This document shows, one piece after another, positions 21,201 through 28,184 of a DNA stretch of 42,208 nt. This DNA comes from a virus. The stretch is taken from positions 1 to 42,208 of IMG/VR virus record IMGVR_UViG_3300047560_001490. One strand, written 5' to 3'. A program made the position numbers and the translations under genes. The notes under the pieces were generated by a model that did not search any database, was not told where the DNA came from, and saw nothing but the letters and a program-made list of their open reading frames with translations. The stretch's first letter is position 1, and the number at the start of each line of letters is the position of its first letter.

Positions 21201-24200
21201 CAAAGAGTTGTATTACCTCTTGTATAGGGTGCAGGACCATACTCGCTTTCCCACCAAACGGGTTTTTGACTAAATCCAAGCATCTCCCATGGGTGAGTAT
21301 GCGGACGATCTGTATCATAGAACCATCTGTAAATAGCTTTCCAATTTCCTGGTATTGGTTCGTTATCTTTATCTGTACATGAGTTGTAGTTCCAAGAAAA
21401 CTCGTTGTTCTCTTGAAAAGTTGCATTAGCAGAATAATCAAGTTGTGAAGTAATGATCCACTTATCAAAACTTGGTCTTAGAATATTTAAGTATTCTTCT
21501 CTACTATAATTCTCTCCTACACTGTCAGCAAAGTTTAATTGGTTTCTCCATTTACCTGGTTTATAAATTCGTTGATCAAATGCAGGAGCGGAATCAATGT
21601 CTTTATATTCTGCCGGGATTGCATTGTATAAGTTAATTTCTAATTGTAACCATGCTGCGGCAACAGGATGTGATAAATGATTTGGATTAGATGTCTTATC
21701 TTTATTACTTGAAATTGTGCCTAACTGTTCACCATGCAGGTCTTCTAATATTATATTCGCACCATCGTGTGTCTGCAAAGTTAATTTAGGAGGGTAATAA
21801 TCGCTATCTAAATAAACCTCTGGTGCAAAAACTGGAGTTATACCTAGTTTTGCAGCAGTTGGAGGAATGAATGTAGGATTTTGTGTTGATGTAAAATCCT
21901 CAGTTTGTTCATACCCACTGTATGCCCATGCACTTGTTTTACTCTTACCTAAATTGATTTGTTGTAGAGCTGTATCAATCCATCCTTGCGGTGTTACGTT
22001 TTTATCAAAGCCTTGTGCATTATATAAATTAAACAACGCTCTGGTAAATCTACTATAGAATCTTGTATATTCTCTTTGTGCCCATTGTATTGCAAGGCTT
22101 ACGTCTGTTAAACTTGTATTACCTAGTGCACCGGTATTGATATTCGAACTATTCAACATCATTAATTTAAGCATAGGTGATCTGTGCTGAAGAATGTGTA
22201 CACCAAGACCTAATACTTTTGCACTATCACGCCATCCTGTTGCGCCGGCACCGTTAGTAGTTTCTTTATATTGATTAGAAATTAGACTACCAAAATGTTT
22301 AATGGTTTGATCAAATGTTAACGTATTAATTTCTTCATTATTTGGATTAGCAACAAGGTTAACTGGTTGTAGATAATAACCGTTTGATGCAACAGGTGTG
22401 TCTTTACTCCAACTATAAATCTCAATTCTTGCAGCAGTTGATTCGTCTACTGCGGTTGTTAACGTTACAGTTCTGCCATAGACGGTATAATCAACTCCAT
22501 TAACCAGAAGTTTCGAACTATGATTATGAATTTGATAAACCATTATGTTGGGTAAAAATCCTAGAACGTCTTCCGCTGGAGACTGATCTATTAGAAACGT
22601 CGCCGTTGATTCAGTTATATCAAAAGAATTTAAAATATATTGACGGGAACCGCCTCTACATTTGTGCCAACCATTACTTATATTACCATTACTATACCAT
22701 AGATACCCTGTTATATCTACTTCCTGATTATTTTCTATATAAGTGTAACTACTTGTAACAAGAGAGTTATCAAATATAAAATCACCAAACTGATCTCGTT
22801 TAGCTTTGATTTGCAAGTAAGTATCTACTACATAATTACTGTCAGTTTTATAGGTAAAAATTGTATTACCTGAGAAGTTGCTACCAGGATAAACAGCAGG
22901 ATCTATTAAGTTGTTTCCGTATCTATCATATCCAGCAAACAGTGCAGGAACATACTTTTGACGTGTTTGAGCAGCTACCCAAGTAGTACCATTAAACCAC
23001 CAAGTCTTTTTACCGTTGTTTGTACCAAACATTGCATATGTACAATCACCGTATGTAGGTGCACCGGTTGAATTCTGTCCTTTGGTTACTAATGTTAGTG
23101 TTACAACACCGTACTCCTCAATTCCGCCTACCTGATAAACTCTATTATTAACTGAGGAATCTTTATCTGCTGTAAAAAGAATAGTCATTCCATCTATAAG
23201 ATTTACACCGTCAATAATTATATTACTACCATACAACACAACATCGCGGCCGCCTATATTAACAGTCCTTCCGTTAACTGTTGTATTACCTACTGAAACT
23301 TGTCCGATTTGCATACCAGCAATTGTCCCAAATACATCAGTGGTTGTTGTATCAACTATATCAATATCAGGCAGTCCATATGTACCGTGATTAAACAGGT
23401 GCATGTTAGAATCAAATTCTATAATTGGACGTTTAGCTTTGACATCTTCTTTGTCGAAAAGATTAAGACCTGATGTTAATAACACATCCTTATGAAACCA
23501 ACGATTATTAACACTCCATCTATTGTAATTCTGTGCAATACGCCCGAGAGTCATATAATCAGGGATATTGTTGATGTCGTCTCCGTCCCAGCCTCTAACA
23601 TCCCATCGTGGAACATCCCATCCAGGTGCAGGTGACATATAATCAGGTTCGATTTTAATACCTGTTCCGACACCTTCGACAATGAAAATAATACCTTCTA
23701 AGCTATGATCAGCATCATTAGAAACTTGTATTCTCATTCCGCTCGATAATTTTAATTCACCTGTAATAGTTTGATTGTCTGTAACTCTGTAATAGGACCC
23801 AACATATGTGTACTCAGTTTTACCTATAGCATCATTGCGTAAATCAGTATAATTTAATAGCTGAATGTTACCGGGTCCTTGCGGTAACCAATAATACTCA
23901 TAAAAGTTAATAAACTTATCAGGGTCAATCGGCGGTAACCAACTATAGTATTCTGTTTCTAGTAATCTGCTATGACTCTTTATATTTGATCCTTGGAATG
24001 CAAGAAGATTTATAGTATCGTCATAGAACATGATATTCGTAACTGCTGAACTAGTAGGGTCTGTGCTTACAGCCGTTACTGGTAGCTGATAATTTGTTCT
24101 ATTCTGAGTCTTTTCTGTTATATAAAAATCTTTATTTTTATCGTAGTAAGCAGGCTTACTACCTACGTATCCACTTATGAATTCTACATTCTCTGGTTGC

Positions 24201-24370
24201 AACATATGATCTATTGTTGCATTGAAGAACTTTTCTAATGTATCAGTTTGATAAACAGCTGGTAACAAGTGTATAGCAGAACGTTTGCTGTTAACTGTGT
24301 CAGTTTGAGCAAATATGTTAGATGCCATAGGTTTAATAGGTTGAGGTCCATTACTTGTTAAATTAGCCAT
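12245..24370 (-). CDS. Giant virion structural protein of the baseplate region (4041 aa)
   Basis: One uninterrupted frame of 4041 codons directly after gp6, overlapping it by 8 bases. In T4 the genes after gp6 are 7, 8, 9 and 10, so this protein probably does part of the work of the baseplate wedge/periphery; that is inference from position. The N-terminal 150 residues (SAIHLLPAVYQTDTLEKFFNA around residue 31) resemble the large structural protein next to gp6 in cyanophages, by memory. Most of the chain is Asn/Thr/Tyr/Gly-rich beta structure with aromatic patches. Residues about 2620-2885 are three tandem repeats (each ending in YHQY, FHQY or YHQT). Around residues 3010-3310 there are GYSPGE, NYKPGD and GYKTGE motifs. 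No enzyme motif or membrane segment was recognised. Confidence 0.85.
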   Translation of the reverse strand: MANLTSNGPQPIKPMASNIFAQTDTVNSKRSAIHLLPAVYQTDTLEKFFNATIDHMLQPENVEFISGYVGSKPAYYDKNKDFYITEKTQNRTNYQLPVTAVSTDPTSSAVTNIMFYDDTINLLAFQGSNIKSHSRLLETEYYSWLPPIDPDKFINFYEYYWLPQGPGNIQLLNYTDLRNDAIGKTEYTYVGSYYRVTDNQTITGELKLSSGMRIQVSNDADHSLEGIIFIVEGVGTGIKIEPDYMSPAPGWDVPRWDVRGWDGDDINNIPDYMTLGRIAQNYNRWSVNNRWFHKDVLLTSGLNLFDKEDVKAKRPIIEFDSNMHLFNHGTYGLPDIDIVDTTTTDVFGTIAGMQIGQVSVGNTTVNGRTVNIGGRDVVLYGSNIIIDGVNLIDGMTILFTADKDSSVNNRVYQVGGIEEYGVVTLTLVTKGQNSTGAPTYGDCTYAMFGTNNGKKTWWFNGTTWVAAQTRQKYVPALFAGYDRYGNNLIDPAVYPGSNFSGNTIFTYKTDSNYVVDTYLQIKAKRDQFGDFIFDNSLVTSSYTYIENNQEVDITGYLWYSNGNISNGWHKCRGGSRQYILNSFDITESTATFLIDQSPAEDVLGFLPNIMVYQIHNHSSKLLVNGVDYTVYGRTVTLTTAVDESTAARIEIYSWSKDTPVASNGYYLQPVNLVANPNNEEINTLTFDQTIKHFGSLISNQYKETTNGAGATGWRDSAKVLGLGVHILQHRSPMLKLMMLNSSNINTGALGNTSLTDVSLAIQWAQREYTRFYSRFTRALFNLYNAQGFDKNVTPQGWIDTALQQINLGKSKTSAWAYSGYEQTEDFTSTQNPTFIPPTAAKLGITPVFAPEVYLDSDYYPPKLTLQTHDGANIILEDLHGEQLGTISSNKDKTSNPNHLSHPVAAAWLQLEINLYNAIPAEYKDIDSAPAFDQRIYKPGKWRNQLNFADSVGENYSREEYLNILRPSFDKWIITSQLDYSANATFQENNEFSWNYNSCTDKDNEPIPGNWKAIYRWFYDTDRPHTHPWEMLGFSQKPVWWESEYGPAPYTRGNTTLWEDLTAGLIRNGIRAGVHSAWARPGLMDCIPVDDQGLILPPNLAGVIAILPTLNNAQAEWKFGDGGPVEDVWINSLEHGFVTALTSYLMKPARFIEQTWDPLRTEQVGEGDSQQWLYKNTNNRRGNSEFYIHREVPTSLKITNSIPNESTLSFFGSWGIQHWISEYLINQNLSVTKNIGYVIRGSYSSLAHKFGGFVGTDNSLRVMADSFGQLGYTSQLVPSENVQTYLYRSTSLGTYFYSGVIIVKQSNGYAVYGYDGINPSFTVIPSIVTGPKSSNVIGNTTVVDYKNGAGLNTVPYGTIFDNRQDVYDFIVSYGRWLESEGWKFEIVNDESGKVVNWRQSARDFVYWSQGNWTNGNFIALSPGADLIKFKKEFGTVQCVNGTSGGTYPVLDKSGQPIEAQNLEILRFNDELTINSTNGQTIFGLRVYVTTVEHVMLVSNVTQFNDLIYDPLLNVYQPRLKVYGYRTNNWSGRLDAPGYFLYQDPITNQWKMIENFEKTSADFKNLYNIDQPKNIVKIDNNTGKLTENSSINHAVTRTDLSQLAKHTISYQKREYLENLLLDDTTQFEFFQGFIRQKGSRKSLDGILRNTSILPTGQTVNYYEEYAFRKARYGAVALNTNIDFIIPQVEYVNNPQRIDVFSNYDSTQPRDGIIEIAVRDPGIVVPPENYEGKLFPLRANVDNSLYGDLPTSGFVHLGETTYTVINQTELYNLNANLAVNGKTLTTGDTIWQFTTVNASWDVYKVVSPASTVSRTLPHGSENITEIIFNDNHGIMVDDLIVITGFKNNNSLNSTFIVEAVTDVTISIPISTFIEDFEGVVRVLKSKKFFDKNELLSYDLLGGWHQGDLVYVTNGEAEGEWTVYRWNIGTWEIYRNAEPKVDANLILSSRLYNKLTFADATVLEYYDPGKGMIPGIADKEITYKTVYDPAQYNSGDTSVYSLNEAECWSEPHVGEVWWDLGTTRFVDYETGPIDYRVKNWAKLAPGTDIEIYEWVKSSIPPADWTNYTITGVNLSKYGIPYIASGFVRNSSNPAWTQKVEYDSNGIARTWYYFWVGRSDMPPLAENRNLSTNEIARIIKNPGSNAIPWFAAVSERTLIVANIGEFLTDTDIVMQVNYTTKPNDANDYKEWTLIRKDDPNSYIDQEYWNKLRDSLTGFDAMGNQVPDPQLNELLKYGNLIRPRQSWFADRLEALSIWANRVNTQLADASDPLVLDSSKSTWSLYFTQSEPIPSAYGNYEYKINDMSEMSIIKQSAIDGERVFVMPTAVNNNMWTIWQWDAASNDFVLYRKQAYNVNNYWKYVDWYSNGYDSNTIPTYTVDTVKEKDAIITAGVVVKVRDFDGRWALFLGLETTGSILVGLQDGTIQITENLWNTTQNQSGFDLIGFDTKVPFDYNPTMEIGLIFDGVVKGIYNGSGSTELNELFFAMVNFVFNEHNYVDWVFKTSFISINGSMEPLSTSELYKPNTVDLLLDYLNEAKPYRTKIREFVSSRTAVDNVSVKGSTDFDKPVYLETEDNSYRVLSELNITDQNIMISSSTYSPWFNNYKTNPNLIRRLKTQLVFDRVASMPQVATVVNASANGSTVSFTIKPSKLVSTFRVGEKIYVTNVQSLTNQVTIFNTSDAVVASASDNVIVTKYNRNLDTNFGTKGEIYHQYSKSLSITNAKSSGNTVVFSVDLNNEQNTFRVGEKVTIGNVTLVSNTTPFTSFTTSNAIVLETSGNLVTVDYTSNIGIANGISGNIFHQYNSFVSVVNVESRGDVVIFTTAENITNIFIAGETVTVGNVIARSTMVQSFASNDVTITAISGDIIFGKYNRTVGIGTGYGGAIYHQTFGAADRIMRDYAPTQYMPPAFSPDLISGTDYKGIIYSGGPFEAGWDMPAGFSPDDAAVNDAQEVMLEGGLPPIYDQFYGNGHRTLFRLSRVPQNLVDTKIWKDKSLAVYGEDYTIPTYATSIKIIERGKGYSPGEKLKVVGNAPGGIVVPTEFVVTGVDSNGGIKNVIMLNAGSFEVIQDGAYSIEYIDSYYVGSGKNAKVGMIWGGSTLKFTTPPTSSDKPNIWVLYAGTTFEPAPAGEYDIITDGSDFINPTVEADHAEELLTNRIRDAVRIDTYSNYVGGMPIVWQTSYITEGIKDHYSMGVRPQNDSGVEAYLDGVLLRYGPTKDFVVNFETGELVFVYPPDPGKRLTIIAYGDGGSGSTISAVYPVSRGENYKPGDFITLEGGEPTQFNDAGGKYRARVQVETVTAGNIHIANGGTGYKTGEILQLVWDLAQPGEVQTPLLVKTTNVTIKGSIVSVEIYNAGSYKTIPDVATWKSSNSNGSGLNMSPVWGVNTAKIDRPGLYTVKPTVPFVQYASSTSGGTGATFNAYYTSIINQETFVATGKTGTFTLRKSGTSFFNFMVTVNGVFATVLGYSSTSVSIATPPLGSYVVVTVFNTPQFSKILNEEFTYTGFSYIMERPVGNTVPDYSTVVVTADGLPLSPPPMKTYIGDGYTRQFDFPDVPTDPETYLKVYIDGAHIGPPGYDVFDGTVTLYFTLNEGATLTIVNMDPTQGQFYSIIGKEIFMNNVDIGARINVLSFTQDLSYRFVLQEFDGNPNGEYILEDNPTSESTITVFKNNQLQRMLWDYAIARRTIEGFDIFGYDAQPFDSGPYRYVILFNQPHDPADNITIRYMRGAPERPGIAIRQFIDSSLYRQSYAIDFKARTRLLSEVLINSSSIEVEDYTKLTQPTLTVPGSVWIDNEKIDFLEVQPAPTRDHPNRAFLTNIVRGAGGTSTGIETTFNIEYFDGNGTTDRYATMSGYSPNGITVYVNNKFQAQGKMYYYAVEGMDVQIGLVDALQSTTQLTVYDTYPNSEPLTLGIDYYFMSNNSIRLINNYETITIITIKIAPLPGVKTNCFLTSIEGDVSLILNIDAGVYIIFDSNSIPPVGYKNIKFVEVIGSTTSICHFSNVIVQDSGTNMLIPGGYNWEPSPMGLQYNNSPQVKFLLEHPGARD
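15716..16500 (-). repeat. Three tandem protein-coding repeats inside the giant structural gene
   Basis: Within codons about 2620-2885 of the 4041-residue protein, a unit of roughly 85-90 residues occurs three times. Each copy has a segment like SGNTVVFSV, then FRVGEKV or FIAGETV, then a V(T/G)NV segment, and finishes with a Gly-rich turn and YHQY, FHQY or YHQT. The copies are diverged at the protein level, so this is an old duplication, not a recent DNA repeat. Limits are approximate. Confidence 0.7.
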
Positions 24371-27300
24371 TTGTAATTCCTAAACTAGTGTCACTTAATG
24401 CTTGAACAATATCGATATCAGAAACTCTTGCACAACTTATAAAGATTTCATCAGGATCAGCTGATATTTCAAATAAGTCGCCAAACTTTGAACCGCCGGT
24501 TAACGGAACTATAACTACTGATCCCACAATCGTTGCTAATTGAGAATGAATGTATGCTGCTAGTTCTGTAAAGAAAAAGCTTGAACCAAAGTCCCAATTA
24601 GATAATGCAAAATATTGATTAATTATTATAACAACTCTTGATTTAATTTCGGTATCGCTTACCGAAGCACCAGGTACTTTAACAACTTTAAATCGTACTT
24701 GATAAGCCGGATCTGCTTGCTGGCCGAATAAAAGTTTATACTTAACAGGGTGCCAAACAATCATATCAGTCATCATTTTATATGATTCAAATTCTTGGAA
24801 CATTGTTAGTAACTGATCAGTGGTTGGCGGAACTGGTTTTGTTCCTGCTGGACCATTAATACTAATCCAATTTCTTAAATCAGTGTCGTACTGACTAGTT
24901 AATACAAACATGTCAATGATATTACTTACAGCGGGATTAATACGCTGATTGTAGGATGCATAATGTTTCCATAGGTAATTAATATTATTACGTCCTACAC
25001 GAACCTTGTAATCCTCTGTAACATCAACTAAACTTAAATTCTTCCACATCCAGAATTTATTTGAATCTATAACGTATAATACATCACCGTCAGATAATGC
25101 ACTTGTAATTATGTCAGCTGATGTTTGAAAGATTAGATCAGTTGAAATTGTAATTGGTTGATAATAATCGTAACCGTCGCTGCTTGTATATTCTTTCCAG
25201 AATAATAATTTATCTACGCCTACTTCTGGATTTACAACTTCAATAAATTCGTCTGGATTATCAGGAACACCTGTGACCTTTGAATCCCAGAATGTAACAT
25301 TAACACTTCTTGGTTCAAGGTATCCGTCTGGGTATATATATTGTCCTTTTATTTTCCATATATAATCTTTTCCAAACGGATCAATGCTATTTGGTTTAGT
25401 GTTAATACCTAATACATTAATGTAATCTTGTTTTGCATGTCCGGTTGTAACATCAATCACTTTATTTGTATTTGTAAAGTAGAACCGAACATCGTTTACG
25501 CTTTCAAATATATACTTGAAAGAACGTATATAAATTGACCAAGATGTACCAGTGTATACCATTTTAATTAACCAACTGGCATCTTTACTTGCACTCGAAA
25601 TGTCGTTTGCATTATCTAATGAGAATAAACTACTATTACTTAAATTATCATTAGTAATTGTATACCAAGTTGATGATAAATGGTTATAACCAATACCAAA
25701 TGTTTGTTTTCTATTAATTAAGGTAGAGATATTATTAACTTCATCGTTATTAAAATTAGTTCTCCATGCCGAAACTATGGTTTGAACAAGGTCGCCACTT
25801 TTAATTAATCCATTAATATTTACTGCACCAATCCCCGAGCTAACTGTACCTGTTGATTGTTGGCCATCACCGTCACCTGAAATATTAGCAACATATGCCC
25901 AACCACCATTGATAAACTTAACCAAACTACCTTGCTTAATATAAGCCGGGCTTGATCCATCATGAACAGCAGATCCTAATTTTTGAGCTGTAACCCCATA
26001 GAAAAATGCACCGCTTACGCTGTTAGTATCTGTTGAGAATGTGTTCCACACCAACATAGTCGGACTATATCTTGGGAAAAACTCATAAAAGAAATCTCTT
26101 AATTCTAATGCAATTTCATATGAAGTTGTTGTACCAGCTATTAACGGTTGCAAATAGGTTAAAACAATTGCTGTTGCATTTAAACTATTTGATTGAATGT
26201 CTTGACGATTTAAGTTACTTTCTGAATATAAAATTCCATCCTGACTAAACACATTGATATTTTGATAATTACCTGTTGGATCATTTAAATCTAAATATCT
26301 GTTATGTCCCGAATAGGTTCTATTAACAGCTTTAACTTTCAATGCCTGAGAGCTTTGTAACGGATAAAGATTATAATCTTCACCATTAACCATTCTATCT
26401 TGTGTGTAATAAACTTGGCTTGCATTTAGTTTGATTTGATCATTTGATTGTCTTGTTTGACTGTTAGCAACTGTATATTGTAAGCTAACACCAAACAACA
26501 TAGAATATACATTATTAAGTCTATCGTTATAACTAAAACTAAAGTTCAAATTTGCCATATCGGTTGGACGAATTTGATATTGCAATCCGTTACTAGTTCT
26601 ATACCAAACTCTTATAAGTCCTAGCGGAGCATTACCAAAATTACCGTCAGCAAACCTTATGCTGATTTGATCATTTCCTGCTGCATCTCTTGATACAACA
26701 GAATAAATGTTACGTACGCTTTTATCTAGGCTATTATAGATAGCATTAAATCCATTAACACTAGGAACTCTAGTCCATTCTTGTGTTACTAGCCCGTTGA
26801 TATCTATACCCTGAACCCAAATATCAGTTTCATTAATGTTGTTAACAGGGATATCAATAATACGATTGGCGATTTGATAATCAAGTCTATAGTCGTTGTA
26901 ACCAAGCGTACCCTGTTTAAACATGAGGAAAAAGCCAGTATTTGCACTGTTATAACCGTTACCGTCTGAGCGATAAATTAAATTCCAACTGTTAAGTGGA
27001 TTAGGACTTTTCTCATAAAAATACCCATAATTATTTGTAATTCCTGTAACAGCGTTAGTTGTTGAAAAATCTGGGTTACACAATTCAAACGACATGTTAT
27101 TGCCGCCAACAGTGGCAGTAAATGGTATTACACCTGTAGGAATTAATGTGTTATTCATTCTATACAACTGAGTTTCTATATTACCGACAAACCCGCTTGA
27201 ACTTGGACTTCCGTATGGATTATTAGTATCTAATGCAGAATTTAAAACTAAAACAAATTGTTCAAACCAATCTGGGTTATTAAGATCATTCCATGTAATA

Positions 27301-27728
27301 GTAGAACCGTTTAAATTAGTACCGTTTGCATCATAAATGTCTTGGTTACAAGTAACCTGTGTAACTTTTAATAAGCCTTGAGAAGGAATAGCTCTTTTTG
27401 GTTGATAGTTAAGCATTTTAGCCAAGCGGAAAATGCTTTCACGGCGCTGTGCAGTATCTAAAAAGTTTTCACGAGTATTAAGATCCATTCTAAAGGCAAG
27501 ACTTTGCCCTAGATATGCAAGCATATCAATAATAGCAACAAACTCACTTGATTCAATCCAATCGTTAAAATCTTCTGGGTATGTTAGGCGGATATAATTA
27601 ATCATTGCAGCTCTGATTGTATTAAAATCATAGCTACTAAAATTAACTTTACTAAATGCAGTGTATAGAACCTGCCAATCTTCTGCTGCAAATAGTTGTG
27701 ACTGTCTCTGTTGCTGGCTTATAGTCAT
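24363..27728 (-). CDS. 6: Baseplate wedge protein gp6 (enlarged)
   Basis: Homologue of T4 gp6, which forms the ring of wedges joining the inner baseplate. The N-terminus (residues 15-110) has the typical layout of a short helix, then TYPEDFNDWIESSEFVAIIDMLAYLGQ and LNTRENFLDTAQRRESIFRLAKMLNYQPKRA, strongly reminiscent of cyanophage and T4 gp6. The C-terminal 130 residues (VKYKLLFGQQADPAYQVRFKV through FFFTELAAYIHSQL) look like the conserved end. At 1121 residues it is much longer than T4 gp6 (660), with extra Ser/Asn/Tyr-rich sequence in the middle, roughly residues 590-760. It lies 9 bases after gp25 and overlaps the giant gene, so the three are co-transcribed. Confidence 0.9.
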   Translation of the reverse strand: MTISQQQRQSQLFAAEDWQVLYTAFSKVNFSSYDFNTIRAAMINYIRLTYPEDFNDWIESSEFVAIIDMLAYLGQSLAFRMDLNTRENFLDTAQRRESIFRLAKMLNYQPKRAIPSQGLLKVTQVTCNQDIYDANGTNLNGSTITWNDLNNPDWFEQFVLVLNSALDTNNPYGSPSSSGFVGNIETQLYRMNNTLIPTGVIPFTATVGGNNMSFELCNPDFSTTNAVTGITNNYGYFYEKSPNPLNSWNLIYRSDGNGYNSANTGFFLMFKQGTLGYNDYRLDYQIANRIIDIPVNNINETDIWVQGIDINGLVTQEWTRVPSVNGFNAIYNSLDKSVRNIYSVVSRDAAGNDQISIRFADGNFGNAPLGLIRVWYRTSNGLQYQIRPTDMANLNFSFSYNDRLNNVYSMLFGVSLQYTVANSQTRQSNDQIKLNASQVYYTQDRMVNGEDYNLYPLQSSQALKVKAVNRTYSGHNRYLDLNDPTGNYQNINVFSQDGILYSESNLNRQDIQSNSLNATAIVLTYLQPLIAGTTTSYEIALELRDFFYEFFPRYSPTMLVWNTFSTDTNSVSGAFFYGVTAQKLGSAVHDGSSPAYIKQGSLVKFINGGWAYVANISGDGDGQQSTGTVSSGIGAVNINGLIKSGDLVQTIVSAWRTNFNNDEVNNISTLINRKQTFGIGYNHLSSTWYTITNDNLSNSSLFSLDNANDISSASKDASWLIKMVYTGTSWSIYIRSFKYIFESVNDVRFYFTNTNKVIDVTTGHAKQDYINVLGINTKPNSIDPFGKDYIWKIKGQYIYPDGYLEPRSVNVTFWDSKVTGVPDNPDEFIEVVNPEVGVDKLLFWKEYTSSDGYDYYQPITISTDLIFQTSADIITSALSDGDVLYVIDSNKFWMWKNLSLVDVTEDYKVRVGRNNINYLWKHYASYNQRINPAVSNIIDMFVLTSQYDTDLRNWISINGPAGTKPVPPTTDQLLTMFQEFESYKMMTDMIVWHPVKYKLLFGQQADPAYQVRFKVVKVPGASVSDTEIKSRVVIIINQYFALSNWDFGSSFFFTELAAYIHSQLATIVGSVVIVPLTGGSKFGDLFEISADPDEIFISCARVSDIDIVQALSDTSLGITNG

Positions 27729-27737
27729 TTAAATTCC

Positions 27738-28127
27738 TTAGAAGTTTGATATGGTTCTATTATCAAATTGAACTGTGAAAGAGTCTATTACATTATATGG
27801 AACATATAATAAGTCCATCTGCACAACAAACCCCTGGTCTAGTTGGTCAACAAAAATGCTTTGCAACTGTACTCTACTGTCTGCTGTTATAACTTTTGTG
27901 CATTCTTCGGTAATTAAGTCTTTGGTTAGATCATTGAACTGATCAAAAAACATTTCCCAAATACCACACCCATAGGTAGGCATCATAACTCGTTCACCCT
28001 TGCGAGTATAGAAATGATTAAGTAAATCTCGCTTAATTAATTCTATATCAGCAAACTGTTGTTTCTTTGAATTAGTTTCAACAGTGCTGTATCCGTAGAA
28101 TAAACGTTTCTTCTGTACAACTGCCAT
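27738..28127 (-). CDS. 25: Baseplate wedge protein gp25
   Basis: Homologue of T4 gp25, a small conserved wedge and sheath-initiating protein related to the GPW/gp25 family found across contractile injection machines. The 129 residues include the family hallmark near residues 45-60 (HFYTRKGERVMMPTYGCGIWEMFFD): a loop with RKGER, then PxYGCGIWE. The frame is open upstream to a GTG at 28136, but the ATG at 28127 (MAVVQKKR) gives the usual length and follows a GGTGTG element, so I chose it; the longer form would add three residues. A GATAAATA late-type promoter lies about 27 bases upstream. Order gp5, gp25, gp6 keeps a T4-like baseplate cluster. Confidence 0.93.
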   Translation of the reverse strand: MAVVQKKRLFYGYSTVETNSKKQQFADIELIKRDLLNHFYTRKGERVMMPTYGCGIWEMFFDQFNDLTKDLITEECTKVITADSRVQLQSIFVDQLDQGFVVQMDLLYVPYNVIDSFTVQFDNRTISNF

Positions 28128-28153
28128 ATTAAACACACCATTTAGTAACTGGA

Positions 28154-28161
28154 TATTTATC
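28154..28161 (-). promoter_or_regulatory. Putative T4-like late promoter (GATAAATA)
   Basis: Minus-strand GATAAATA in the 57-base gap between gp5 and gp25, about 27 bases upstream of the chosen gp25 start. Seven of eight bases match the T4 late consensus. It would drive gp25, gp6 and the giant gene. Confidence 0.55.
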
Positions 28162-28184
28162 TGCCTATAAAGTGCTAGGTTAAT

